A DNA stretch of 64,000 nt from Nepenthes gracilis (taxonomy: Eukaryota > Streptophyta > Magnoliopsida > Caryophyllales > Nepenthaceae): contig BSYO01000008.1 in assembly GCA_033239525.1 (NCBI GenBank), forward strand, positions 9,172,150 through 9,236,149. The letters are read 5' to 3'. Position 1 is the first letter of the stretch, and each line of letters opens with the position of its first letter. The notes beneath the pieces are model-generated. The model saw only the letters and a program-made list of their open reading frames with translations, was not told the origin of the DNA and made no database searches. Of this stretch, positions 22,556 to 33,594 are shown in pieces. The translations under genes and the position numbers were made by a program.

Positions 22556-23479
22556 TGTTGGGTCCCAATACCCGAGGCCCACAAAGTACGGCCCAAACGG
22601 ACAGCCGCAAGGCCCACGAGGCCCAAGAGGGCTTAAGCTGCGTGAGACCCTGTTTCAGCATAAGCAGCCCGATGACATCAGACACTCCATGGGCCCAGAT
22701 TAACCCGAGAGGTCAATGTTGACACAGAGACCCGAGGACTTTCCACAATGAACCATGGGTTCTTCAATCATCAAGAGAGCAGTTGACGTCCGAAAACTGC
22801 CTCCCTCATTGAGTCTGCATACTCACAAAAGGACAAGACACGCAGCTGTAAGGACGAGGACTGTTTTGGCTGAGAGCGTCAGCTCAGCATTATTACTGTT
22901 ACCAAGGAACACACATCCTCTGCAAAACGCCGCCTTCACAGTGCATAATGACGCTCAGAGCACGCCTTGTCACCTCAAGATTGACATCAAGGGCCTGCAC
23001 GCCTGACACAGTAAGGTCCAATCAGCGGCGCCGACAGCTTGCCTCCCTGCACACGCCAGCGTGCCTGTCATGGCGGACAAAGCAGGTGGGCAGCCTCCCA
23101 ACATGCCTGACACCGCATAGCCCTGCCAACAGGTCAGGTGGACAGCCTCCCACCATGCGTTGGCAGCCACGTGGACCTCTCTTAAGAGACGGTCTTCCAC
23201 TATAAATACCTAGCCAAAACTCTAAAGAAAGGAGGAGAGAAAGGAAGAAGATTGAAGAGAGCTTTCTAAGGAAGAGAAAGGGAAAATAATCCCACAACTT
23301 GTACTTGTAACACTTTCTCCCATAGTGAAGCATTTATTATGCCTCGAGCCCTGTGGTTTTTCCTCCTCATTCAAGAGGGAGGTTTTTCACGTAAATTTCG
23401 GTGTTCTTCTCTTTCTCACTTCATCTTTCCACGCTCAAATATTTGTGTTGCACTGGAGGCTGGAATCTGGAATGCAACA
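22556..23479 (+). repeat. RE3 3' LTR
   Basis: This 924-bp LTR begins TGTTG and ends CAACA. It contains a TATA box and then a purine-rich leader. The target duplication AGCAG follows at 23480-23484. Confidence 0.92.
23201..23208 (+). promoter_or_regulatory. TATA box of RE3 LTR
   Basis: TATAAATA lies in the GC-richer part of the LTR, 278 bp from its end. This would be the U3/R promoter. It is the part missing from the 5' LTR. Confidence 0.7.
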
Positions 23480-23484
23480 AGCAG

Positions 23485-24876
23485 GATTAGAGATAGATGA
23501 CTTTATAGTTAGATCGAGTTGATGATGATAAAAATTGTAGATCCTCACTGAAGAGGGTGTTTATTTTGTTTTTATACTCTAGATATATATTTTAATATTT
23601 TTTTTCATTTCGTTAAAATTTTATAGTTATATATATTTTTTATATATTTTTAATATATGAGGATGTTTAAATTATGGAAGTTATATTTTATCATTTATAG
23701 ATATAATATGATATGAATTTAAGACTTTTGGTTTTTCAAGTGATTGGATTCGAGTGACGGTTGTGGACCGATTTTGGATTTTTATACTTTCACTCTGAGA
23801 ATGTGCAAATATAAAATTTTTTACTATATATGAAAGTATAAATGTTAAATCAATTAATGAAATAGAATCTAATTTAAAGCAAATACATAGACTATCACAT
23901 GTAAAGTTTAAATACACAATTTAATGATGTTTTCTTTTCAAGTATTTCCATATATTAATATATTATTTTTAAATATTCACTTATTAAGTGATAAATAAAC
24001 AAACCTTCAAATTGTTTGTTAAAACCAAACAAAATATCAAAATTTTTGTTGAAAGTCACAAATATATAATGATACTCAAAGTTAAAAGGAAAAAGGTAGT
24101 ATGCATATACAATAAAACGTAAAATATAAACAAAACTAGATGAAATTTAAAATAGATTAAAGATTAAGATTAGAAATACTTTTCTTGGCATTCTAATCTG
24201 GCAAAGCTGACTTCTAAAAGCTCTAAAATCTCATTAATCCTCTTTCTCTCTGGTCTTATTCTTCCTCTTATCTTCTCCCTCACTCTCTTCATTCCTTTCT
24301 CTCATGCAAAATGATCGAAAACTTTGCTTAGGTCTTTTGTAAATATAATTGGCACATGAGAGGTAAATAGGCACATATTAGGTGTCACATCAAATCTCAT
24401 TTGGGCATAAGTGCTGCATCAAGTACGTCACATGCGCTAACTAACATGCCCAAATTGAGCAAGAGTACTGCATACGCACGTATTAGGTATTGCACAATTT
24501 GTTCAAGATATATATGAATGATACTCAAACTCTCATCAAGTGCCAAGGTTAGATTCTTAAATTTGATTTTTTTAAAATTTTTATCTTATAATTATTTTTA
24601 AATTGATCTAAAATTATATTAACGATAATATAATTTATATATAACATATGGTGTATTATGAGATACATCTGATATCGATTGATTAACTCAACATCAGCTA
24701 ATATTTGTCTCAGGTTTCAATTGGTTTCTAAATGTTTTTGCACCCAATACTTTGACTACTAAGACATATCGTATGGCATAATTGCGGTCGATATTAATAT
24801 CAATATTTATATCCTATAATATAATTATATGGATAAGTATCATTTCTTACAATACATTGTTACATGATATATAAAT
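23485..24876. other. AT-rich DNA between RE3 and RE4
   Basis: I see no gene. There are AT-rich runs and a pyrimidine-rich stretch (24240-24305). No conserved frame is present. Confidence 0.5.
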
Positions 24877-24881
24877 ATATG

Positions 24882-26185
24882 TGATGCGTACCTGGATCCG
24901 ACTTCGAACAGATTCGGATTCTTCTGGATGGTTTAAACCGGCCGTTCACCGAGTACGAATCCTGCACACCACTAAAACAAACAAGAGGTCAGCGTTAACG
25001 GCGGGATGTAATCTCACCGAAAACACTCCAACGCTCAAGTCAGTAAACCAGCCTTCAATGGAAGGAACTGAAAGTGAGAGAAAGTAATGGGAGAGGGGAA
25101 TGGAGTGTCTTGTTCCAGATGTCAGAAAGGCGCAAGTCCTTTCTCGTATCTGGATGGTGGGAAGGCAGAGACCGTGTGTAAAGACCCGTTCGTTGCCTTG
25201 GAGTTGGATTGTGTTTGAGAGTTTGGCTGTTGGGAACAAGAGCTTGTCTCTCAAAGCCTCTAGGGTTTTCTGTCTCAATCTAAGCTTGAAGAAAGAGTGT
25301 CGAAAGCTTCAATGAAAGCATCCAAGAAAGCGTCTTTGAAAGCGTGCCTTGAATGGTGGATCGAGGGCCTCTTTTATGGCAAAGATGGCGATCCTCCTTC
25401 TTTGGAAGGAGTAATCTCCCTATCATTTGCTGTTGGCCTTCCTCCTGGAGGCTGATGCTTGTTGCCCAATTGTGGAGAATTGTTTCCTTCGAGGCGGTCA
25501 ACCACTTTCCAAGTTAGCTTCTTTCCTTCCCAAAGATGATGAGGTTCCATACACGGCAAGGAGTTGGGAGGATCTCGGCGCATTCCTTATTCAAGGGCGC
25601 CAATCTTGGCTGATATTGTCTTTGAGATCGTGGAATATCCTTCGAGGATCGTGGCTGGCCTTTTTATGTGATATCCTGAAAGGCTTCTCGGGCGTAAAGC
25701 GCGGACGGTCAACGCCTGGGTTGACCGTCTGCGTGCGTATTGGCCGCCCTTATGAATGGCGTCCGTCGTTGGCATCCAGATGGGCTATGGGCCTGAGGGA
25801 GTCAGGCCCATTTCTGTAGAAGGGCCTTGTTTGGGCCCAACATTTAGGGAATAGACGGTCAACGTCTGAGTTGACCGTCAGTGTGTCGGCCGCCTTCGTG
25901 GAGAACGAAGGGGGAGCGGCGGGCGACCAACTGATGGGCCGTAGGCCAGAATGGAATAGGTCCTTCACTGTTGCAAAGCCTCTAAAGGCCCAACGAACTG
26001 GTCAACATTGAGTTGACCGTTTGCGAGTAAGTCGGCCGTTAGGACGGTCAACGAAAACGTTAACCGTCTTCGGGCTTTCCTGTTTCTGGGCCCGTCTTCC
26101 TACTGGGCCGTTAGAAACGTTGACTGGCCTTTCTAGGCTTCTGTTGACCTTTCTTTGGGCCAGTCCATTATTGGTGTACCCATCA
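24882..26185 (-). repeat. RE4 3' LTR (left side in the window)
   Basis: This 1304-bp LTR is closely similar to 35150-36502. It holds repeated palindromic GACGGTCAACG..TTGACCGTC elements (see separate entry). A TATA-like ATAAAAG lies on the minus strand near 25371-25378. ORFs within it (24881-25087, 25427-25819 and others) are not genes. Confidence 0.92.
25704..26068. promoter_or_regulatory. Palindromic W-box-like elements in RE4 LTR
   Basis: Four inverted pairs with GGTCAA facing TTGACC (one arm TTAACC) occur at 25704-25729, 25854-25879, 25998-26019 and 26042-26068. TTGACC contains the TTGAC core bound by WRKY factors. The other LTR has matching copies starting at 36030, with a few arms mutated. 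They lie in the U3 part on the minus strand, upstream of the TATA-like site. Confidence 0.6.
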
Positions 26186-26200
26186 CTAGCCCCCCATGCT
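26186..26200 (-). other. RE4 polypurine tract
   Basis: On the minus strand GCATGGGGGGCTAG lies directly before the LTR start TGATGGG. The same 14 bases are found in RE3. Confidence 0.88.
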
Positions 26201-26307
26201 GGTGGTCAGATTTCTGGCCTCCAGTATGTTCATGATGGGACGTTTTTCCTTACTTTGAGAACCCTGTGGAAATTTAGAAAAGAGTGATGGAGGGCTTGAC
26301 CGGAATC

Positions 26308-26480
26308 GTTGACCGTTTTGGCCAATTCCGGAGTACCAGAATTGTTGACCGTCCGCCAATTCTAGTGTTCGTAATTGTTGATCTCCCCGGGAGTATAATT
26401 GTTGACCGCCCCGATCAATTTCGAGTTCCAACTGTTGATTGGTTGTTGATTCCGGAGTTCCAATTGTTGACCGTCATTGG
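26308..26480 (+). repeat. Degenerate repeat with TTGACC motifs before RE4 antisense ORF
   Basis: About seven short units of uneven length begin 'gttgaccg' or 'gttgat', most of them followed by 'caatt' or 'ccggagt' phrases. Intact TTGACC occurs at 26309, 26345, 26402 and 26467. It lies in the ~640-bp leader between the LTR and the aORF start, so it could be part of an aORF promoter. Confidence 0.6.
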
Positions 26481-27862
26481 ATTGGGAATGATTTTCGCCA
26501 ACTTTTGCCCTGAGCAAGGGTAAAGCGACACGTGTCCTCCCGTGGTTGGAAGGAGATCCGGGTCATTAATACACCAGAGATCCGTCCTTTGGCGGGGTCA
26601 AGTGGAGTGGCGACACGTGGCAATTCTGACGGTGCCATTAATGAGGGGTTTCGTGCGGGAGTCCCCTCCTTTTGCTAGGTCGAATGAGGAGGTGACGCGT
26701 GGCAGGACTGACGGTGTCCTTTGCATGCTTGGCGCTTAAGTTTTCCTTCCGTTTCGTTTGAAATCAGTTACGCCTCCTTCGTCTTCCTCATTCCCATTTC
26801 TCAGACAAACCCTTCGAAGACACCCTAAAACTTTTTCCGATTATGGCTTCCGTGGCGGATTTCTCATCTGACTTGAGGGAGAATGATATTAAGGCGTTGT
26901 GCATCGAATTCAACATCCCGAAAGAGATGGCCTGGAGGGTTTCGGGCGTGGACGATAAAGCCTCTTTCCCACCGGAAGGCTATTTCACCGTTTACGAGGC
27001 TCACTTGAGGAGCGGCCTTCGCCTGCCGATGCCGGAGGAGCTTGAGTCGATCATAGCGGCCCTGTAAGTACCCATTGCCCAGCTTCATGCCAACGCGGTG
27101 AGGTACATTTGCACCCTATGCATTTTTTCTCGGAAGATTGGCCAAAAGTTCAGGATGTCCGGCCTTAAGGTCATTTTTAAAGTGACCCAGGGGGCGGAGT
27201 GGATCTCACTCAGCCCCCGTACGGGGATAAAAATAAATAAGGCCATCCACGACTCCCTGATGAACTGGAAAAACGGGTTCTTCTTTGTAAAGGTGGGAGA
27301 CAAGTGGCCTATCGCGCGGGACTGGGGTAAGGTCCCGGACGTACATCTGGGTACGCCGTCTGCGGCGGAGAGCTCTGCCTACGCCTGGTTGACCAAGGCG
27401 ATACGGCAAAATCCCGACAAGTTTAGGAGGGATTTTTTGGTTTCCGCTGAGGAAACCAGAAAGGTTGAATGGGGACCGCCGTCCCCGGTTCAGAAGCCGC
27501 ACCCTCCGATTATAAAGTTGAGGCCTGATGTCTCAAAGGAGTTGCTCATCCGCCCAATGTCCTCGGAGGAGGCTGCTGAGAGGGCGATTGCCACGCCCTC
27601 ATCTTCTTCTTCACAGATTGACCTTGTGGCTGCCGGGATTTGCGGTGGTCCCGGTAGCACTTCTGGAGCGGAGAGGTCCGTTGAGGACAGGCTGGCGGAT
27701 GCCGGAGGAGTCATTCTGGCGCAGCTTGCGGCGAAGCTGACTCCAGGCGCTGCCTGGATGGGATCTGCAGAGGAGCCAGCTTGCGACGTGCTCGAGGGTT
27801 CGCGCGTTTATATTATAGAGCCGTCGTCACGAGCCGATTCACCCGCTGTTGCCCCAAATGCA

Positions 27863-28000
27863 GCTAGGAGGAGGAAACCTGCCGCAGCTGCTCCAGAGTC
27901 TGCAAGAGAGGAGCCTGCCGCAGCCGCTCCAGAGGCTGCAAGAGAGGAGCCTGCCGCAGCCATTCCAGATGCTGCAAGAGAGGAGCCCGCCGCTGCCGTT
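27863..28000 (+). repeat. 36-bp coding repeat in RE4 antisense ORF linker
   Basis: About four copies of a 12-codon unit encode AREEPAAAAPEA and variants. The period keeps the frame open. Confidence 0.8.
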
Positions 28001-28148
28001 GAGGATGATGAGCTCTTGGAGAGAATTTTGGAGGAGGCAGCGGCGTATTCGGCGCAAGGGGGCGCTCCTAGCTCAACATCTCCGGTTCCACCACCAGCTG
28101 GGCCAGCCGGAGTCTAGGCCTGGGAGGCCTCATAGGAAGACTTATGAG

Positions 28149-28250
28149 GTACGACCTCTGCAACGGTTTTCTTGCAATTCTTTCTTCCTTATGTTTACGG
28201 GCTCACGTTTCGCTTTGGTCCTGTGCAATTCTATCTCCCGGGAAATGGAG
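28149..28250 (+). other. Candidate intron in RE4 antisense ORF
   Basis: The frame ending RKTYE meets GAG|GTACGACC. A T-rich stretch follows, then ATGGAG| or GAGCAG| as acceptor (28250 or 28253), then QRERIIADREE leading to the coiled coil. Both ends are phase 0. The place matches the RE3 intron. The acceptor is weaker than in RE3. Confidence 0.45.
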
Positions 28251-28727
28251 CAGCGCGAACGTATCATTGCGGACCGGGAGGAGAGCTCCGTGAGCAGATA
28301 GCTGCTCTTGAGGCTGTCTTGGCGAGAGTGGAGACTGAGAACGCCGAGCTGAAGGCGGAGGTTGCTGAGCTGAAAGCGGAGGTTCTCGCCTAAAGGAGGA
28401 GGATGATCGAATGAAAACGAGCATCAAACGCCTCGCAGATCGAGTCGCCGCCGCAGAGAGCGAGCTGGCTACTCGGATGAGCGTCCATGAGGTCGGCGGC
28501 GCACTACACGCCCGGTTGTTGGATGGGCTAAATATTGGGCTCCACGTCGCGAGGTTGGTCGTTCCTGACTTCCCGATGGAGTTTATTAATCAAAGAAACC
28601 GGACGTTGCGGTAGGAGGACTGCGCAGGAGAGCCCGTGGGATCGGTGGTGGTCCGCCAGCCTTGTAGCTTTTTGTACTCCATTTTGTTTTTTGGGCAGTA
28701 TGTAAATTGTAACATACTTTTGTGAGC

Positions 28728-28733
28728 AATAAA
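28728..28733 (+). terminator. Polyadenylation signal for RE4 antisense ORF
   Basis: AATAAA lies 114 bp after the aORF stop and reads in aORF orientation, not in gag-pol orientation. Confidence 0.55.
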
Positions 28734-29200
28734 ATGGAGGTCCTTTCCAGTTCGGTGTCTATTGCATTTAACTGCTTTGTGTTTGTTTATTTTATTGCAT
28801 CGGGCGGCCAACCTAGTTGGCCGGTGGCCGTTGTTTGATTGCCTATGGAGCTGAGCCCCCAAGCTTGGCAGGTGGTTGCATTGAACAACCTTGCGGTGCT
28901 GTCCAAGTGGAAACTTGGGCAGTCAGTGTTAGAGAAGGAACGCTTCTCGTTGTTGTTCAATCACGCTATCCTTTCACAGAGAAGGTTGGTGCGTGGGGTA
29001 GCCAACTCGGTTGGCTAGCTGCCAAGGAGTAGATCCTAAGCTCAAAGAAGGCGATTGTAAGAACCCCACTGGTGGCGCCGTTCAGCCAAGACTTGGCTGC
29101 CAATGCCGGAGAAGAAATGCTTCTCCTTCGACCGTCGTTGATCGGGACGTTCTTTGCTCCCCGAAAAAGAGGTCGCGTGTGCCATTCTTGCCCCCTAAGG

Positions 29201-29445
29201 TTTTTAGACCACTATGGGCCACTTGGATGACCAAGGTTTAGTACGACCGCTATTGGGCCGCTCGGATGACCGATGTTTCGGAGCCGCTTATGGGCCACCT
29301 AGATGACTAGGGTTTAAGACCGCTTATGGGCCACTTGGATGACCAAGGTACGGGCCACCCTGGATGACCGGAGTTTCAGACCGCTCATGGGCCACCTAGA
29401 TGACTAGGGTTTAAGACCGCTTATGGGCCACTTGGATGACCAGGG
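29201..29445. repeat. 36-bp tandem array in RE4 3' region
   Basis: About seven units have the consensus 'tttaagaccgcttatgggcc' followed by 'acttggatgaccaggg'. It lies between the end of pol and the aORF, the same position as the unrelated 42-bp array of RE3. Confidence 0.88.
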
Positions 29446-29599
29446 TTTAACGAGAGGGTGAAGACCCTCCCGACTTAGGGGCAGTCTAGGTCGGGTGGAT
29501 ACTTGCATGGCAAACGCAGTTCATAGGTCCTAGGGTTCTATATGCTAAGTAAACTCCCATTTTTTCAAAGTGAAAACAAGCACACGAATGAATGCACAG

Positions 29600-30859
29600 G
29601 ATCGAGTAAGTGCGTACCTGGGTTCCCTATTGGAAGTAGCGCTTCAGGTGGGTTGCGTTCCACGTTCGTGGGACCAACTTTCCGTTCTGGTTTCGGAGCT
29701 TGTACGCTCCATTGTGCAGGACGGCGGAGACAAGGAAAGGTCCCTCCCAGTTGGGAGAGAGCTTGTTTCGCCGGCCCGGCTGCCGCGGGCCTTGATGCCA
29801 CGTAGGACTAAGTCCCCAACGCCGAATTGCCGAACTTTCACCTTTTTTATTGTAGTATCGGGCAACTCGGTGTTGGTATGTCATCTCCTTATTCAGCGGC
29901 GTCGCGGGCTTCCTCTAGCAAGTCCAAATGCTCCCCGATTTTCCGGGAGTTGGTACGTGGGTCGAAGGACTCCACCCCGAGACTCTGGAGCCCGATTTCA
30001 ACAGAATTACCGCCATGCCCCGTAACATAGATCGAAGGGCGTCTCTCACATGTTGGTTCCTTTGGGGTTGTACGATAAGACCGAGAAGACGGATGGGAGT
30101 GGGAGCTCGGCCACCAGAGCCACAGCGTCCTCCAACTTAGTCTTTAACCCGTGAGTAAGCGTACGATTCGTGACCTCCACTCGCCCGTTGGCCTCGGGGT
30201 ATGCCACCAAGTGTGGACCAGCTTGATTCCAACGGTGCAATACTTTGTGAAGCGTTTTCCCAAAAAATTGGGTCCCGTTGTCGGTCACCACGACCTCTGG
30301 GACGCCAAATCTGCAGACAATGCTCTGGCGAAGGAACTCCAGAGCGTTGTGTTCTGTGATCTTTGCAAGCGGGGCCGCCTCGACCCACTTAGTGAAGTAG
30401 TCGATACATGCTATGATGAATTTCCTTTGTCCCGTGGCAATGGGAAATGGGCCGAGAATGTCAAGCCCCCATTGCGCAAAGGGCCATGGGGCCTGAAGGG
30501 ACTTTAAGTCGGCGGACGGCTGGTGATGGAGGTTGCCATGAAGTTGGCAGCTCTCACATTTCTTAACAAACTCTAGCGCGTCCTTTTTTCATTGAGGGCC
30601 AGTAGTAGCCCTGCCGCATAATTTTGAAGGCTAGGTTCTTCCCGCCTACGTGTGATCCGCAGATCCCGAGGTGAACTTCGCCCATCGCGTAGTCTGCTTC
30701 CTCGGGGGATAGACAGCGGAGATACGGAGTTGAGTATCCGCGGCGATACAGCCGTCCGTCAACTAACGTGTACCTGCCAGCTGTCTTTTTAATCTGCTTG
30801 GCCTTTTCAGTGTCCTTCGGAAGTGATTCGTCGGCCAAGTATCTAAGGTAAGGAGTCAT
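29600..30859 (-). pseudogene. RE4 pol: integrase
   Basis: Integrase inserts the cDNA. The zinc-binding (HHCC) domain begins in the frame 30859-30563 with EVHLGICGSHVGG and GYYWPSMKK. After a frameshift near 30590 it continues with KKCESCQLH. The catalytic core follows as one open frame to 30046: WGLDILGPFPIATGQ (first Asp), VTDNGTQFFGK (second Asp) and NGRVEVTNRTL (Glu), so the D,D-E triad is intact. Beyond 30046 the C-terminal domain is frameshifted; a frame at 29884-29627 carries GPFLVSAVLHNGAYKL, typical of the integrase C-terminus. This is the best-preserved enzyme domain of RE4. Confidence 0.9.
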
Positions 30860-32010
30860 CTAGTTTCTCGTCTCAGAAATCTGCATGGCCTCCTGTTTCT
30901 CTATGCTAGGAGCGTTCAGGACCTCCCGCATGTCCCTCGAATACTGTTTTGGGTTCTCGGCGTGCTGCTCTAGCCCGGCCTGGTCCGCCTTCCAATTTTC
31001 TGCTCGAGGAATGTGAACCAGGGTCAGTTTGTCGAAGCCCTGGATGGTCTCCTTTGCCTTCGCGGTACCGGCCAAGGAAGGGTTGTTTGCCTCGAAGCCC
31101 CCATTGACTGGTTGACGACACCGGAGTATTTTGTGGATCGCCAACCTCTTGGCGAGCACTCCTTTACAATCGATAAACCCCAAGAGGGCTTGGCTCGACG
31201 TTGTTGGTCGCTGGGAAATCAAGCTTCAGGGAATATTTGATCTCGAATCCGTCAGGGGTCGTTAAGATGACCCCTGCTCCACAGCCACTGTCCGCGGACA
31301 ACCCACCCACGTGGAGTGTCCATTCTGGGGCCCCACCGGGCTGTTCTTCGTTTTCTGTGGGCTGTTCCTCTTGGATTGGCGTTGTGGTCTCAACAATGAA
31401 GTCGGCCAGAGCCTGCGCCTTTATGGCAGGTCTGGGCCTGAACTCGATGTCGAACTCACCCAATTCGATGGCCCACTTTACCAACCGTCCCGAAACGTCG
31501 GGCTTTTGGAGTATGCCTTCCAATGGCTGGTCCGTAAGGACCACTACGCGATGCGCCTGAAAGTATGGCCTCATTTTCGTCTTTGCAAGATAAGGGCCGA
31601 TTCCATTTTTTCAAAGGCGGGTAGCGAGCGAGTTTTGGGCTTGGCCAATGTTTTGCTCACATAATAGACCTAGGTTGTTGGATGTCGGACTCAAGCGCAC
31701 GACAACGACGGAGGCGAGGGACGCCCGCATCTTGCCCAAGTAGAGGTACGGCTTATCTCCGTCTTTGAGAGATGCTAACAACGGTGGGTGGGCAGATCAT
31801 CGCTCAACTCATCAAGGCGGTCAGCGGTCAATACCGCCCACTCGGAACCGTTAGACTTTGTCCTTCTTAAGGCTTTAAAGAAGGGCTGGTACTTATCTCC
31901 AGACTTCGTGAGGAAGCGGGACAGAGCAGCCAGCCGTCCCGTCAATCGCTGGATGTCTTTTACGTTTTCCGGGGGAGCCATGTTAGCCATGCCTTAATCT
32001 TTTCTGGGCT
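30860..32010 (-). pseudogene. RE4 pol: RNase H and second (archaeal-type) RNase H
   Basis: The frame 31990-31775 (VKDIQRLTGRLAALSRFL, GDKYQPFFKALR) is the RT connection region. The frame 31574-31164 covers the end of the first RNase H (VVLTDQPLEGIL, RLVKWAIELGEFDIEF). A second RNase H starts at WTLHVGGLSADSGCGAGV. Relatives have VDG where this copy has VGG, so the first catalytic Asp is lost, and the NNEAEYE motif is also altered. Frame 31222-30860 (LVHIPRAENWKADQ) is its C-terminal half. A dual RNase H is a hallmark of the Tat lineage. Confidence 0.82.
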
Positions 32011-33178
32011 TGCCTCGATCCCTCGCTGAGAGACGACGAAACCCAAGAACTTCCCTGAGGCTACCCCGAAGACACACTTGGCTGGATTTAATTTCATTTG
32101 GTGCTGGCGGAGCACCCCAAATGACTCTTCCAGGTCACGTATGTGGTCGCCCGTGACTCCGCTCTTGTGAGCATGTCGTCGACATAGACCTCCATGTTGC
32201 GACCAAATTTGCTTTTGAACATCCCTGTTCACTAGTCGCCGGTAGGTGGGCTCCAGCGTTCTTTAACCCGAAGGGCATGACCCTATAGCAATAGGTGCCT
32301 GTCCGTCATGAACGAGGATGCTCCTCGTCTTCGGACTCATTCTCGATCTCACAGGTTTGTAGGAATAAGGGTCCATGAAGCTAGCGGCTCGTGCCTGCCG
32401 TGGAGTCAACCCGGCGAGGTCAACTGGGCAAGGAAAGTTGTCCTTCTGGCAAAGCCTTGTTGACGTCGGTAAAATCGACGCACATTTGTCATTTTCCGTT
32501 GCTCTTCTTAACCAGGACGACGTTTGAGAGCCAATCCGGGTACTGGACTTCCCTAATGAAGCCTGCGTCCAGCAGCTTCTTCACCTCCTCTCGGATGGCG
32601 ATCAGTTTTTCGACGGAGTGATTCCTCCGCTTCTGTCTTACCGGCTTTCGGTCTGGGTCAAGGCCCAACTTGTGGACCATCACCTCAGCTGAAATCCCGG
32701 GCATGTCCGCGGGAGTCCAGGCAAAAAGGTCTGCGTTCCTTCGTAGAAACGCGATCAATTCATCGCGTAGTGGCCCGGTGAGTGAGTCGCCAATCTGGGC
32801 ACACTTATCCGGTTCCCCCAGGTCCAGTGGGACCAGATCCGTGGCTTCACCAGGCTGCGCCTGCTGCAATGTGGTCTCGTCTCGGTGATCGAGTTCTCCC
32901 ACCGTGCTAGTTCTACCACCAGGGGCAATCTGGGCCATGTAACAGGTCCGCCCAGTGACTTGATCTCCCAGAACTTCTCCGACGCCGTAGGGCGTGGGGA
33001 ATTTTTTTTTCAGATGTGGAATTGACGTGACTGCCCCAAACGCCGTTAGGCACGGTCTGCCTAGTATCGCGTTGTACACAGAGGGCAGGTTAACCAGTAG
33101 AAAGGTTAGCATACGACCTGCTATTTTTGGGTAGGTGCCCAGGGTAACTTCCAGTTGGATTGTCCCTTGAACGGGCAC
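31960..33178 (-). pseudogene. RE4 pol: reverse transcriptase with end of protease
   Basis: Frame 33178-32489 begins with the protease C-terminus (AILGRPCLTAFGAVTS) and runs through a linker into RT fingers (VEKLIAIREEVKKLLDAGFI, NVVLVKKSNGK). A stop replaces the residue after NGK. Next come CVDFTDVNKA and, after deletions and frameshifts, YCYRVMPFGLKNAGA. The YVDD catalytic box appears in another frame near 32190-32175 (EVYVDDML). Frame 32232-31960 carries LNPAKCVFGVASGKFLGF of the RT thumb side. Several frameshifts make it inactive. Confidence 0.88.
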
Positions 33179-33219
33179 GGTTCATTGTCAAGGCCGTATA
33201 AAGGTCCTTCAAACAGGTT

Positions 33220-33594
33220 TTAGTTGATTCTTTTTAGGCTTAATCTAAAGAACGCGTCCAAATAAAGCAAGTCTTTAGAGCTACTATTATCAATGAAGAC
33301 TTGCTTCAGCTGGTAGTCCGAAGTACCATCTGAAACGAGTGCCGAAATTACAAGGGGGTCAGCATGGGGGGATATTACATGGTTCGAGTCACAATCACTA
33401 AAGCTAATGATGTTATCTACTATACGCTGCTTCTTCCTCCCAGTCTGTTTGCTCCTTCTTTGTCCTCCGGGCTCTGGCGGAGTCGAGTGGTGATCATGTT
33501 GACTACTCCTACCACAATCCGGTTCCGGGAGGCGTCTCCGCTCTGCCCCCTCTTCATCACCGCTCCGGGTTCCGTCCCGGAGTCCCTTGACCAA
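33220..33594 (-). pseudogene. RE4 pol: aspartic protease, N-terminal part
   Basis: The frame contains ISFSDCDSNHVISPHADPLV and then KQVFIDNSSSKDLLYLDAF. Relatives have a D-N/G-G-S-S motif at the active site, so D is kept here while the following Gly is Ser. The frame ends at 33220 and the protease continues in another frame at 33178, so a frameshift separates the halves. The protease would cut the gag-pol polyprotein. Confidence 0.8.

Larger units (their letters stand above)
17309..23479 (+). mobile_element. RE3: Tat-lineage Ty3/gypsy deletion derivative
   Basis: It starts TGTTGGG and ends CAACA, and a perfect AGCAG duplication flanks it. The order is truncated 5' LTR, gag C-terminal part, a 42-bp tandem array, antisense ORF, polypurine tract and 3' LTR. 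No protease, RT, RNase H or integrase remains. It is much GC-richer than its surroundings. It shares its polypurine tract (GCATGGGGGGCTAG) and antisense ORF type with RE4, so the two belong to one lineage in opposite orientations. Confidence 0.9.
26843..28614 (+). pseudogene. RE4 antisense ORF (Transposase_28-like plus coiled coil)
   Basis: Opposite in strand to RE4 gag-pol. ATG 26843 is in good context (attATGGCTTCC). The N-terminal domain reads FNIPKEM, then PPEGYFTVYEAHLRSGLRL, the Transposase_28 pattern. One in-frame TAA at 27065-27067 interrupts a frame otherwise open to 28117. Residues further on include a conserved DWGKVPDVH stretch and a Pro/Ala-rich linker with a 12-residue repeat (AREEPAAAAPEA). 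A likely intron follows (28149 to about 28250), then a coiled coil (ENAELKAEVAELKAEV) that needs two frame changes, ending at 28614. It is one of three such ORFs in the window; function unknown. Confidence 0.78.

Noticed and set aside
27063..27070. GTAAGTA at the stop codon of the RE4 antisense ORF as a splice donor
   Set aside because: The homologous protein continues immediately after the stop in RE3 and RE6, and the nearest AG would give an 18-bp intron. A simple nonsense mutation fits better.
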